DNA of 64,000 nucleotides from Asaia bogorensis (GTDB lineage: Bacteria; Pseudomonadota; Alphaproteobacteria; Reyranellales; Reyranellaceae), in contig CAMDCE010000022.1 of the NCBI GenBank assembly GCA_945889625.1, forward strand, positions 1-64,000. The letters run 5' to 3'. A model generated the notes under the pieces. The model saw only the letters and a program-made list of their open reading frames with translations. It had not been told where the DNA came from and made no database searches. A program made the translations under genes and the position numbers. Positions 10,183-19,295 of this stretch are shown here, piece by piece (position 1 is the first letter of the stretch; every line of letters starts with the position of its first letter).

Positions 10183-13100
10183 TTAGGGCCGCACCGCCTT
10201 GGCAAAGCTGTCGACCGACCAGCCGCCCAGCACCTCAATGCGCGGCAGGCGGAGCGGGTCGTGGGTCAACTCGGCCAAGCCCGGCTCCATCGTCAGGCCG
10301 AGTTTGAAGCCGCACTGTGCGGCAACGCGGACGAAGCGATCGTCGGCTTCGCCAAAGGGGGCGGCGATTGACCGGCATTCGGTGCCCAACGCACGCTCGA
10401 GCACGGCGCGCGAACGGGCCGCCTCGAGAACGACGTCGCGACTCGAGAGCTCCGCCAGGTGACTGTGGCTCGCCATGTGGCTGCCGAAGCACACGCCGGC
10501 TGAGCCAAGCGACTGGATCTCCGGCCAGTCCATCAGCGGCGCCGGCGGGCCGTACTCGACGTCCCAGTCGGCGGTGCCGCCCACCCGATCGGTAACCACG
10601 AACACTTCGGGGCAAAAATCGTGGGCGCGCAGAATCGGCCAGGCGATCCGGTGAAAATCGCCATAGGCATCGTCGAAGCTGATCATGACCGGACGACCCG
10701 CGAAGGGCCGCCCGCTCGCGAGGTGAAGGGCTACTTCGGCCGAGGTCACGGCGTGATAGCCGTGCCGGCGCAGCCAGCGCATCTGCTCGCCGAACGCCGC
10801 GGGTGTCACGCGGTAGCGCGCGAGGCCGGGCGGCCCCTCCTCGGCAATACGGTGATAGGCGAGGATCGCCAGCCGGTCGGTGCTCTCGCGGACCCGCACC
10901 TCGGCGCGCAGGGCTTCCGCGCCTCCCCATACGATGGTGCGGGAATGGTCGGGATGAGGCAGCGGGCCGAGCTCAACGCTGTCGAGACGCGGCACGGATG
11001 GCGTCTCGCCTACCCTCAGACGCCGGAAAAGATCGACGCGATAGAGTTCGGTCTCGAGCGAGCGCTCGAGCGCCAGTCCCGGCGTGGCGCCGAATGTTTC
11101 GGCGATGAACTTGGCGCCGAACGCACCGTGCCAATCGACCCCGGTCTTGGTTGGATCGTCCTGCAAGACCTTGAGGTGGGCGGCGAGCAGATGGCCGCCC
11201 GGCGCCAGGGCGGCAACAAGCCTTGCCGCGACCCGAGCAAGCTCGGCGCGGGGGGCGAGGTAGAGGTAATAGAGCACTTCGGAGCAAACCAGCAGGTCGA
11301 GGTCACGCGGCAGCTCATCGTCGAAAAAGTCGAGGCGACGATAGTCGACGTTGCCGAAGGAGCGGCAGCGTTCGCGGGCGCGTTCCAGCGCCGTTTCCGA
11401 AATGTCGGCCGCCGTGAGATGGCTGACGTGGGGCGCCAGCAAGGCGGTGAACCTGCCTTCCGAGCAGGCGACTTCCAACGCCCGGCCGATCGGGCGTTGC
11501 GGCAGAAGTTCCAGCGTTCGCCGGTATTTGAGCTGCTCGTAGTCCGATCCGTAGGCCCATGGATCCTGCTTCCGATACGTTGCCTCCCAGTAGTCTCGAC
11601 GGTTGGTTCGCGAAAGCACGGGCTGGTCGTTGGGTGCCGCGGCGGCCTCGGCAGGCAGCTCTGCCGCCGCTGCCTGCGCGCGACCTTCGGCAATCAGAGC
11701 CGCCAAGGCGCGTTCGTTGGGGCCCGCGGTGCGCGGACCGGCGATCGCAAGGGCGGCCGCCGTCAACACTCTCCGGGCAAGCAGTCGCGGGCGAAAGACC
11801 GACTTCGGTCCGCTCCGCGGCCGTGCGGACGTAAGGTCCGCCGGAAGCCTTGCCAATTCGACGATGGCGTACAGCCAGAACAACGGCCGCCGCAACAGCC
11901 CGCTCGCCTTGAGAAAAACCGAAGGACTCATCGCCTCGATGGCAATCGACGTGAGCTCGCGCACCGAAAGCGTGCCGAAAAGCGAAGTCTCGATCCGCCC
12001 GCGATACTGCCCATCGACGCGGAACTCCATGTTCAGCGTGTCGACTGCACCCGGCACCTCGATGGGCCGCAGATGGCCGACGTCCTGGCGAACGAACAGC
12101 GTCCGGCCGGCGGCAAGTCGTTCCTTCGGCGGCACCGACCTGAACACGTCCGGCTCGAGCGCGAATTCGAGCGCTTGGGCAAAGCCCGGTCGGCTTGCGG
12201 CGCGCTCGACCTGCCCCAATAGCCGACGGAGCGCGGCAATGAATGCAGGATCGTTGGCGAAGCGGTCGCCGGGCAGCAGCCGGGCTCCGCGCAGGAGACC
12301 GTCGAGAATATTGAGGTGACACGTCTCGAAATGATTGTCCCAGCGATTGGGCAACGGCTTGACCAGGCCTTCACCGTCGCCGCCCTCGCCGATTTCGAAG
12401 GCTGCCGCCCACAGGGCGAAGTAGGCGATCACCATCTCCTTGGTGCTGCCCGCGTTGGCGTCGGCGCCGGCAGCGTGGCGCGGCGCCGGCCGCGGTACGC
12501 GAGGATCGGGACCGAAGCTGCGTTCGACCACGACCTCGATGTCGGCCAGCCGTTTGCGGACGTCGCCCGACAGCGAATTGCGGCGTGCCCGGTAGAAGGC
12601 GACGGCCTCTGGAACCGGATGGAAGGCAACGCCGCTGCGGGCGAGGCGCTGCCAGAAATCCCAATCCTCGTTGGTGCGGAGCGAGCTATCGAAGCCGCCC
12701 AACTCGACCGCCAGGGTCCGTTGCAGCACAACCGTGTGGATGAGGAGCGGGCATTCGCGCGCCAACGTCTCGAAGGGCGCCTGCGCGACCTTGGTGTTGA
12801 GCGTGGCCGGTCCCAGTCGACCGTCCACAGTGACGTGACGGAAGGAGCAATAGACGGCGTCGGAGCCACGCCGCGCCTCGGCCGCGCCGACCATCTTCTC
12901 GATGAAGGCCGGCTCGAGCCAGTCGTCGGCATCGAGGAACGACAGCCAGCGGCCGGTGGCTTCGGCGATACCGCGGTTGCGCGCCGCCGCGGCACCTTCC
13001 GCAGTCCGGCCGTCGCTTAGGAGGCGGAAGCGCTTGTCGCGCGCGGTGTAGGCTTCGGCGAGCTGCTTCGTTGCATCGGTCGAGCCGTCATCGACGATGA

Positions 13101-13200
13101 TCGCTTCCCAATCGCTGCGCGTCTGGGCAAGGAGGCTGTCGAGCGTCTCGGCAAGGGTCTCTGCCGCGTCGCGGGCTGGAATGACGAAGGCGAGTGTCAT
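10183..13200 (-). CDS. three-domain fusion: GT2 glycosyltransferase, NodS-like methyltransferase, NodB-like polysaccharide deacetylase
   Basis: A 1005-residue protein. Residues 1-220 are a GT-A family 2 glycosyltransferase (VIPARDAAETL; VDDGSTD; the metal-binding DADD in WLSFLDADDW). Residues 220-535 are a poorly recognised linker region. Residues 536-740 are a SAM-dependent methyltransferase of NodS type (RDYWEATYRKQDPWAYGSDY; glycine-poor SAM motif ALEVACSEGRF near 572; AADIS). Residues 775-1005 are a NodB/CE4 deacetylase (LAYHRI; SFDDAYGDF near 839; SHMASHSHL with the HxxxH metal site near 910). The protein could add, N-methylate and de-N-acetylate an amino sugar. It lies 34 bp after the GT2 gene and is probably co-transcribed. 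No signal peptide is seen, so the deacetylase would work in the cytoplasm. Confidence 0.88.
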   Translation of the reverse strand: MTLAFVIPARDAAETLAETLDSLLAQTRSDWEAIIVDDGSTDATKQLAEAYTARDKRFRLLSDGRTAEGAAAARNRGIAEATGRWLSFLDADDWLEPAFIEKMVGAAEARRGSDAVYCSFRHVTVDGRLGPATLNTKVAQAPFETLARECPLLIHTVVLQRTLAVELGGFDSSLRTNEDWDFWQRLARSGVAFHPVPEAVAFYRARRNSLSGDVRKRLADIEVVVERSFGPDPRVPRPAPRHAAGADANAGSTKEMVIAYFALWAAAFEIGEGGDGEGLVKPLPNRWDNHFETCHLNILDGLLRGARLLPGDRFANDPAFIAALRRLLGQVERAASRPGFAQALEFALEPDVFRSVPPKERLAAGRTLFVRQDVGHLRPIEVPGAVDTLNMEFRVDGQYRGRIETSLFGTLSVRELTSIAIEAMSPSVFLKASGLLRRPLFWLYAIVELARLPADLTSARPRSGPKSVFRPRLLARRVLTAAALAIAGPRTAGPNERALAALIAEGRAQAAAAELPAEAAAAPNDQPVLSRTNRRDYWEATYRKQDPWAYGSDYEQLKYRRTLELLPQRPIGRALEVACSEGRFTALLAPHVSHLTAADISETALERARERCRSFGNVDYRRLDFFDDELPRDLDLLVCSEVLYYLYLAPRAELARVAARLVAALAPGGHLLAAHLKVLQDDPTKTGVDWHGAFGAKFIAETFGATPGLALERSLETELYRVDLFRRLRVGETPSVPRLDSVELGPLPHPDHSRTIVWGGAEALRAEVRVRESTDRLAILAYHRIAEEGPPGLARYRVTPAAFGEQMRWLRRHGYHAVTSAEVALHLASGRPFAGRPVMISFDDAYGDFHRIAWPILRAHDFCPEVFVVTDRVGGTADWDVEYGPPAPLMDWPEIQSLGSAGVCFGSHMASHSHLAELSSRDVVLEAARSRAVLERALGTECRSIAAPFGEADDRFVRVAAQCGFKLGLTMEPGLAELTHDPLRLPRIEVLGGWSVDSFAKAVRP

Positions 13201-13234
13201 GCCACGTGCGGAGGGGCCGCTTGCGGAGCCGCCG

Positions 13235-14203
13235 TCACCAGATCGTCTCGGTGTAGATCGGCAGAAACGGCTGTCGCAGGCCGAGCAGGCGGAACAGGCG
13301 GCCCTTCAAAGCCTCTGCTGCCATGCCGGCAAAATACAGCGGCGCCGCCGCAGGGCGCCTCGCCACGGATTGGCCAAAAAGGCTCGCTGCATCGCCCCAC
13401 TGATGCCGCTTGAGCGCCCCCCAGCCGAACCAGTACCGGAACTCCTGCAGATGGGCGTCGATTTCCCCGGCATGCTTCGGAAACTTGGCGCGATACTGCA
13501 AAAGCGCCATCTCGGTCGCGCGAAACATGCGCAGGGAATTGCTCGACATGCTGCCAGCCACCTGGCGGTAGCCCACGAGATAGCGCGGCACGACGCGAAA
13601 CTCCGCCTGTTCGGCCATCCTGAGACAGATCAGGAAATCCTCGGCGGCATCGGCGCCGCGGGCCCGCAGGCTCGGATCGTAGCCACCGACCGCCTCGAAT
13701 GCCGAGCGGCGCACCAGGATCGTCGAGCCGTTGCCGATCAGGTTGACCGCCAAGAGCCGCTCCAGCACCCAGCCTTCGTCGAGCGGTTGCGGGCCGTACG
13801 TCACGACGCGGTCGTCGAATCCGATCGAGGCGTACCAGCAATAGACCAAACCCACGGACGGCCCGCCGGCGTGCAGGGCGTTCAACTGAAGTTCAATCTT
13901 GGTCGGCGCCCACAAATCGTCGGCATCGACGAATGCGAGGAATTGTGCGCCGGTCGATGCGGCGCCCGCGTTGCGCGCCGCGGCAACGCCCGAGTTGGCC
14001 TGGCGCACCAGCCGGATGCGCGGATCGCGCGCGTGCCAGGATTCGACGAGCGCCGGCGATCCATCGGTCGAGCCGTCGTCGACGACAACGATGTCAAGAT
14101 TCCTGTGCGTCTGTCCGCAAATGCTCCGCAGGGTCGCCACGATCGTGCGTTCCGCGTTGAACATCGGGACGACGACACCGACCGTGTCTTCGTCTTGCCT
14201 CAT
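13235..14203 (-). CDS. glycosyltransferase family 2 protein
   Basis: A 322-residue GT-A glycosyltransferase. The motifs are VGVVVPMFNAERTI (residues 8-21), VVDDGSTDGSP (about 39-49), NSGVAAARNAGA, and the metal/nucleotide-sugar DxD as AFVDADDLW near residue 95. The C-terminal third (YFAGMAAEALKGRLFRLLGL) has amphipathic or hydrophobic helices that may associate with the membrane. It is the upstream gene of the pair with the three-domain fusion, whose N-terminal GT2 it resembles, so the two likely act in sequence on one glycan. Donor and acceptor unknown. Confidence 0.88.
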   Translation of the reverse strand: MRQDEDTVGVVVPMFNAERTIVATLRSICGQTHRNLDIVVVDDGSTDGSPALVESWHARDPRIRLVRQANSGVAAARNAGAASTGAQFLAFVDADDLWAPTKIELQLNALHAGGPSVGLVYCWYASIGFDDRVVTYGPQPLDEGWVLERLLAVNLIGNGSTILVRRSAFEAVGGYDPSLRARGADAAEDFLICLRMAEQAEFRVVPRYLVGYRQVAGSMSSNSLRMFRATEMALLQYRAKFPKHAGEIDAHLQEFRYWFGWGALKRHQWGDAASLFGQSVARRPAAAPLYFAGMAAEALKGRLFRLLGLRQPFLPIYTETIW

Positions 14204-14351
14204 CCCGCCTCGTCCCGTACCCGTCCGTTCGCCTTCCGCAACCTTGGTATCCGAACCTAACGGAGGTTAGGAACGATGACCAGCGGCGCCCGGTCCATCT
14301 TCCTCGCGGGGAGACGGTGCAAATAGTCGATCAGCAGTGATGGCCAGCGCT

Positions 14352-15479
14352 TCACGCGGCTGCTGCTGCGAATCGGCGATCCGGCAGCATCTGCGAACGG
14401 TCGATGGCGGCACCCGCATCGAACTTCTGGAGCTCCGGCATCACCGTCTTGGCAAACAGGCGCAGGTTGCGCGCCGCTTCCTCGTGCGGCATGCCGGCGT
14501 AGGAGAACACGCCGACGAAGCCCGAGTTGTTGGTCTGCTTGTGGATGTTCAGGATCTTTTCGTGGACCTGCTCGGGCGTGCCGTAGACCTGCAGGTCGGT
14601 GAAGAACTCGATTGCCTTCTGGTCGCCATAGACCGCGAGCTTCTCGTTCATCTTGGCGTAGTACTCGTAGCCGCGCTGGTTCTTCATGTGCTCAGCCCCG
14701 AACTGATAATGATCGAGCACGGTGCGGTAGTAGCCGCCGATATATTTCATCGCCATGTCGCGCGCCCGTTCGGCGCAGTCGTCGACGAAAATCCAGCCGG
14801 CCGAGATCGGCTGCGGCGCATCGCTTCCGTTGATCTCGCGGTAGAGCGTGTTGTACTCGGTGAGCTCCTTCTCGACCTCGCGCCACGGCTTTTGCGGGAT
14901 GATCAGCAGTCCGACACCGAGTTTGGCCATGATGCGCGCGCTCTCGGGGCTGACTGCGGCGGCATAGGTGCGGCCGCGGAAGGACTTGAACGGGGTCGGG
15001 CGGATGGCGGTCGGCGGCTGCTTGTAGTGCCTGCCGTCATATTCCATCACGCCGGTCTCGAGGCCCTTCAGGAGCGCCTCGCCGTATTCGACGAACAGCT
15101 CGCGGCTGTCGCCCATGTCGAGGCGGAAGCCGTCGAACTCGACTTTGCCCGCGCCGCGGCCGAGACCCAGGATCATGCGGCCGCCGGAAAGCTGGTCGAG
15201 CATGGAGATCTGCTCGGCAACCCGCATCGGATCATGCCACGGCAGCACCACGACCATCGAGCCCAGCTTCACGTTCCTGGTGCGGCCGGCCATGTAGGAC
15301 AGGAACTGCACGACGTCGGGGCACATCGTGTAGTCGGTGAAATGATGCTCGACCGACCAGATCGATTCGAAGCCCAGCGGCTCGGCCATGTCGGCCAGGG
15401 CCAGCTCGTTCAGGTAGACTTGGCGGTCGCTCAGCTGTCGGCCGGTGTTCTGGAAGACGGCGGCCATTCCGACATGCAT
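14352..15479 (-). CDS. luciferase-like (LLM class) flavin-dependent oxidoreductase
   Basis: A 375-residue TIM-barrel monooxygenase of the bacterial luciferase family, using FMNH2 or F420. Markers are the FESIWSVEHHFTDY segment near residue 40, then RTRNVKLGSMVVVLPWHDP, ISMLDQLSGGRMILGLGRG near residue 105, and a C-terminal TPEQVHEKI helix. ATG 15479 is chosen because GGGAGGAA lies eight bases upstream; the frame extends ten codons further to 15509. It diverges from lolA (15581). The substrate cannot be told from sequence. Confidence 0.9.
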   Translation of the reverse strand: MHVGMAAVFQNTGRQLSDRQVYLNELALADMAEPLGFESIWSVEHHFTDYTMCPDVVQFLSYMAGRTRNVKLGSMVVVLPWHDPMRVAEQISMLDQLSGGRMILGLGRGAGKVEFDGFRLDMGDSRELFVEYGEALLKGLETGVMEYDGRHYKQPPTAIRPTPFKSFRGRTYAAAVSPESARIMAKLGVGLLIIPQKPWREVEKELTEYNTLYREINGSDAPQPISAGWIFVDDCAERARDMAMKYIGGYYRTVLDHYQFGAEHMKNQRGYEYYAKMNEKLAVYGDQKAIEFFTDLQVYGTPEQVHEKILNIHKQTNNSGFVGVFSYAGMPHEEAARNLRLFAKTVMPELQKFDAGAAIDRSQMLPDRRFAAAAA

Positions 15480-15580
15480 GCGGGCATTCCTCCCGAAGGT
15501 TCGAATCATGGTAAACAGGCGTTTACCTCATTGGGAAGAGCCTTCTTGAATCCGCCCAAATCGCCCGCCATAGGGAGCCC

Positions 15581-16198
15581 ATGCGCATCTTTTTCACCGC
15601 CCTGTCTGCCCTCGTCCTGATGATTGTCGCCGCGAGCGGCGCCCACGCCCAGGCCGGCGTCGCCGAAGTCGAGAACTACTTCAATTCGCTGCGCACCCTG
15701 CAGGCGCGCTTCGTGCAGAGCAATCCCAACGGCTCGATCGTACAGGGCACGCTCTCGGTGCGCCGGCCGGGCCGCATGCGCTTCGAATACGACCCACCCT
15801 CGCAGCTCAAGATCGTGGCCGACGGCCTGCAGGTGACGATGTGGGATCCCGCCACGCGCGATTTCGGGCAATGGCCGATCGGCTGGACGGCCGCCTCGTT
15901 CCTGGTCAAGGAGCCGCTGAAGCTCTCGGGCGATCTCCAGGTCGAAAAGATCGAGCGACTCGACGGCCAGCTCCAGCTCACCATGAGCCAGGCGCGCAAG
16001 CCGCAGGAGGGCAAGATCATCGTCCGCCTTGCGGAAAATCCCTTGCAGCTGCGTGGCTGGACGATCCTCGACAATCGCGGCAACAGGGTTGGCGTGTCGC
16101 TGGTCGATGTAAAGACTGGCCTGCAGCTCGCCGACTCGCTGTTCAAGTACGACGGCCCCGATGCTGGCGCGGTTCGGGGCGGCGGCACCGGCAATTAG
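15581..16198 (+). CDS. lolA: outer-membrane lipoprotein carrier protein LolA family
   Basis: A 205-residue periplasmic chaperone that ferries lipoproteins from the LolCDE complex to the outer membrane. A Sec signal peptide is visible (MRIFFTALSALVLMIVAASG, cleavage after AHAQA). The mature part shows the LolA pattern: YFNSLRTLQARFVQSNPNGS, GTLSVRRPGRMRFEYDPPS and a WPIGWTAASFLVKEPL segment. Length matches the family. GGGAG precedes the ATG. The C-terminus ends in a short Gly-rich tail. A LolA-like protein of another role is possible but less likely. Confidence 0.88.
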   Translation: MRIFFTALSALVLMIVAASGAHAQAGVAEVENYFNSLRTLQARFVQSNPNGSIVQGTLSVRRPGRMRFEYDPPSQLKIVADGLQVTMWDPATRDFGQWPIGWTAASFLVKEPLKLSGDLQVEKIERLDGQLQLTMSQARKPQEGKIIVRLAENPLQLRGWTILDNRGNRVGVSLVDVKTGLQLADSLFKYDGPDAGAVRGGGTGN

Positions 16199-16269
16199 GG
16201 CGTTGGGCGCTCGTGCCCGACGCCGCTGGCGATGAGGCGCTTGCGCGCGCGTCCTGCACGCTGATCCGC

Positions 16270-16275
16270 TATAAA
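16270..16275 (+). promoter_or_regulatory. TATAAA -10-like box seven bases before a start codon
   Basis: TATAAA followed by seven bases and the ATG of the acetyltransferase gene, with no Shine-Dalgarno sequence. A transcript from this box would begin at or near the A of the ATG. No good -35 element is seen. Confidence 0.5.
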
Positions 16276-16282
16276 GACCCGC

Positions 16283-16816
16283 ATGAGCGGGTTGATCGTA
16301 CGGGCCTCGACCGAGGCCGATGTGGCGCGCTGCGCGGAAATCTACGGCCATCATGTCCTGCATGGCACGGCCTCGTTCGAGGTCAATCCGCCGGATCTCG
16401 CGGAAATGAAGAAGCGTCGCACCGCGGTGCTCGATCTCGGCCTGCCGCACCTGGTGGCTGAGCGCGACGGCCGCGTGCTGGGCTATGCCTATGCCGGCAA
16501 CTGGCGGCCGCGGCCGGCCTATGAATTTTCCGTCGAGGATTCGATCTACATCGACCAAGAAGCCGTGGGCCAGGGTGTCGGCAAGGCGCTCCTGCCGGTC
16601 CTGATCGGGCAGTGCACCCGGATCGGCAAGCGCCAGATGGTTGCCGTGATCGGTGACTCGGCGCAAACGCCCTCGATCCGGCTCCACGCCTCGTGCGGCT
16701 TCGAGATGGTCGGCACCATAAAGAGTATCGGCTTCAAGTTCGGCCGCTGGCTCGACAGTGTCCTGATGCAGCGGCCGCTCGGCGTCGGCGACACCACACC
16801 GCCGGCGGCGCGCTGA
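16283..16816 (+). CDS. GNAT acetyltransferase, phosphinothricin N-acetyltransferase-like
   Basis: A 177-residue GNAT enzyme that moves acetyl from acetyl-CoA to an amine. It resembles the Pat/Bar/YncA branch: IVRASTEADVARCAEIYGHHV at the N-terminus, GTASFEVNPPD, LGYAYAGNWRPRPAYEFSVE, then the acetyl-CoA loop QEAVGQGVGKALL near residue 100 and SIRLHASCGFEMVG near 132. Members acetylate phosphinothricin, methionine sulfone or related amino acids; the substrate here is not certain. It is followed two bases later by the acyl-CoA synthetase gene. Confidence 0.88.
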   Translation: MSGLIVRASTEADVARCAEIYGHHVLHGTASFEVNPPDLAEMKKRRTAVLDLGLPHLVAERDGRVLGYAYAGNWRPRPAYEFSVEDSIYIDQEAVGQGVGKALLPVLIGQCTRIGKRQMVAVIGDSAQTPSIRLHASCGFEMVGTIKSIGFKFGRWLDSVLMQRPLGVGDTTPPAAR

Positions 16817-16817
16817 C

Positions 16818-18353
16818 ATGCGCCTGATCGACTATTTCGACCGCGGCGCCGACCTCCATGCCGCGCGCGATTGCCTGCATGATGGCACGCGTGGCTGGAC
16901 CTATGCCGACGTGCGCGCGACTACGCATCGTATCGCCAACGGGCTGCTGGCGGCCGGGCTGAAAGGTGGCGACAAGGTCGCGGTCTACAGCCCCAACCAC
17001 GCCATGGCCTATGCAGCACTTCTCGGCATCCAGCGCGCCGGCCTGATCTGGGCGCCGGTCAATGCGCGCAACGCGATCGAGGAGAACCTCTTCATCCTCG
17101 ACAACACCGATGTCGTGTTTCTGTTCTATCACTCGAGCTTCGAGACCTATCTGCCGCGCATCCGCCAGGCCTGCCCCGGGATCGCGAATTTCGTCTGTCT
17201 CGACGGGCCCGACTTTGCCGGCTGGCTGGCAACGTTCGGCGAGGCCGCGCCTGACCTGCCCGACGCGCCGGACGATGTTGCCATCCTGATCAGCTCGGGC
17301 GGCACGACCGGCCGGCCCAAGGGCGTGCAGATCACCAACCGGGTGATCGAGACCATGAACGCGATCTTCTGGGCCACGATGCCGCTCGAGGCGCCGCCGG
17401 TCCATCTCATGGTGGCGCCGATGACCCACGCGGCGGGCGTCTGCTCGTTCCCGCTGCTGCCCTTCGGCGGCACCAACATTTTCATGGGCACGGCCGATCC
17501 CGGCGCCATTCTCGCAGCGATCGAGAAGCATCGGGTGACGCACATCTACATGCCGCCGACCCTGATCTATATCCTGCTGGCCCATCCCGAGGTCGGCAAA
17601 TACGACTACAGCTCGCTCAAGAACCTGGTCTATGCCTCGGCGCCGATGTCGGTCGACAAGCTCGTCGAGGCGATCGAGGTGTTCGGCCCGGTGCTGACCC
17701 AGACCTACGGCCAGGCCGAAGCGGCCATGGTCTGCACCGTCTTCTCGCCGCACGACCATGTCGCGGCGCTGGCGACCAACAAGCGTCATCGGCTGGCGAG
17801 CTGCGGCAAGGTCGCGCCTCTCATGCGGCTCGAGGTGATGGACGATCAGGGCAACCTGCTGCCGCGCGGCCAGCGCGGCGAGATCGTGCTGCGCGGCGGG
17901 CTGGTGATGAAGGGCTACTACAAGAACCCGCAGGCGACGGCGGAAGCCTCGACTTTCGGCTGGCACCATACCGGCGACATCGGCGTTATCGATGACGACG
18001 GCTTCGTCTATATCGTCGATCGCAAGAAGGACATGATCATTTCCGGCGGCTTCAACGTCTTCCCGAGCGAGGTCGAACAGGTGTTGTGGAGCCATCCTGC
18101 GGTGCAGGACTGCGCGGTGATCGGCGTGCCCGACGACAAATGGGGCGAGGCGGTGAAGGCCGTGGTCGAGCTGAAGCCCGGCGCCGCGGCCGCACCCGAA
18201 GAGCTGATTGCCCTGGTCAAAGAAAAGCTTGGTGGCGTCAAAGCGCCCAAGTCGGTCGATTTTACTGCGTCGCTGCCGCGCAGCCCGGTCGGCAAGGTGC
18301 TGAAGAAGGACCTGCGCGCCTCCTACTGGGCCGGCCATGATCGCAAAATCTGA
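16818..18353 (+). CDS. AMP-dependent acyl-CoA synthetase/ligase
   Basis: A 511-residue ANL-superfamily enzyme activating a carboxylic acid through an acyl-adenylate to its CoA thioester. Motifs: P-loop-like SSGGTTGRPKGV near residue 158, TQTYGQAEA near 293 (canonical YGxTE, here Q-A-E), WHHTGDIGVIDDDG near 383, DRKKDMIISGGFNVFPSEVE, and the catalytic Lys in SPVGKVLKKD near 491. It starts two bases after the GNAT stop and is followed 15 bp later by an EamA transporter. The family also includes benzoate-, malonyl- and long-chain fatty-acid ligases; the chain specificity is not visible. Confidence 0.92.
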   Translation: MRLIDYFDRGADLHAARDCLHDGTRGWTYADVRATTHRIANGLLAAGLKGGDKVAVYSPNHAMAYAALLGIQRAGLIWAPVNARNAIEENLFILDNTDVVFLFYHSSFETYLPRIRQACPGIANFVCLDGPDFAGWLATFGEAAPDLPDAPDDVAILISSGGTTGRPKGVQITNRVIETMNAIFWATMPLEAPPVHLMVAPMTHAAGVCSFPLLPFGGTNIFMGTADPGAILAAIEKHRVTHIYMPPTLIYILLAHPEVGKYDYSSLKNLVYASAPMSVDKLVEAIEVFGPVLTQTYGQAEAAMVCTVFSPHDHVAALATNKRHRLASCGKVAPLMRLEVMDDQGNLLPRGQRGEIVLRGGLVMKGYYKNPQATAEASTFGWHHTGDIGVIDDDGFVYIVDRKKDMIISGGFNVFPSEVEQVLWSHPAVQDCAVIGVPDDKWGEAVKAVVELKPGAAAAPEELIALVKEKLGGVKAPKSVDFTASLPRSPVGKVLKKDLRASYWAGHDRKI

Positions 18354-18368
18354 AGGGCGCAAGATCTA

Positions 18369-19295
18369 GTGTTCCCCGTTGTCGCCTGGTTCCGCCGCCT
18401 GCCGCCCAATGTGCAAGGCGCAGCCTGGCTGGTCAGCGGCGGATTCATCTTCACCACGTGCGGCGTGATGATCCGGCTCCTGTCGGAGCAGATCGACAGC
18501 GTCCAGACGGCGTTCTTCCGCTCCGTGCTCTCCGTAATCATGCTGTTGCCGCTCATCCTGGCGGGCCGTGTCCAGCCCTGGACGAGCAAGCGCCTTGCCG
18601 GCCATTTCTGGCGAACGCTGGCCGGCACCGCCTCGATGGTGCTGGGCTTCTACGCCGTTTCCATGCTGCCGCTGGCCGATGCGACGGCGATATCCTTCTC
18701 CCAGCCGCTGTTCTCGGTGGTCGTGGCGGCAGCGATCGCCGGAGAGAAGGTTCGATGGCGGCGCTGGACGGCGACCATCGTGGGCTTTGCCGGCGTGCTG
18801 ATCATGGCGCGACCGGGGGCGGGCTCCCTTCAGCTCGGCGCACTGGTGGCGCTGGCCAACGCCGCCATGGTGGCCTTCTCCATCCTGCTGGTGAAGCGGT
18901 TGAGCGATTCGGAAACGCCGCTGATGATCCTGACGCAGTTCGCCCTCTTCTCGACGCTGATGCTGGTGGTGCCGGCGATCTGGGTGTGGCGCTGGCCCGA
19001 CGCCTGGGGCTGGACGCTCGCGGTCGCCATCGCGCTGTCGGCCACGGTCGGCCAGTATTTCTGGGTGCAGGCCTTCAAGGCGGGCGAGATGTCGGCGGTG
19101 GCGCCGTTCGAGTATCTGCGTCTGCCGTTTGCCGTGTTCGCGGGCTGGCTGATCTGGGGCGAGATGCCGGTGATCTGGACCTACGTCGGCGCCGCGATCG
19201 TCATCGCCTCGGCGCTCTATATCGCCCATCGCGAGCATTATCTGGCGATGGAGCGTCGCGCCGCCGAGCGACTGTCTAAACCGCCCGTTCCTTGA
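18369..19295 (+). CDS. DMT superfamily (EamA) transporter
   Basis: A 308-residue inner-membrane protein with ten predicted helices as two EamA repeats (about residues 18-150 and 160-290). Typical motifs are the first-helix MIRLLSEQIDSVQTAFFRSV and LADATAISFSQPLFSVVVAA, with the second repeat ending in FAGWLIWGEMPVIWTYVGAAIVIAS. These proteins usually export amino acids, nucleosides or drugs. The start is GTG. Its last 20 bases overlap the convergent YkvA-like gene. Confidence 0.9.
   Translation: MFPVVAWFRRLPPNVQGAAWLVSGGFIFTTCGVMIRLLSEQIDSVQTAFFRSVLSVIMLLPLILAGRVQPWTSKRLAGHFWRTLAGTASMVLGFYAVSMLPLADATAISFSQPLFSVVVAAAIAGEKVRWRRWTATIVGFAGVLIMARPGAGSLQLGALVALANAAMVAFSILLVKRLSDSETPLMILTQFALFSTLMLVVPAIWVWRWPDAWGWTLAVAIALSATVGQYFWVQAFKAGEMSAVAPFEYLRLPFAVFAGWLIWGEMPVIWTYVGAAIVIASALYIAHREHYLAMERRAAERLSKPPVP

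Noticed and set aside
10621-12222. 533-codon plus-strand frame within the fusion gene
   Set aside because: Antisense shadow. The minus strand has clear catalytic motifs over the same stretch.
16734-18362. 542-codon minus-strand frame
   Set aside because: Antisense to the acyl-CoA synthetase gene; composition is that of a shadow frame and it shows no known domain.
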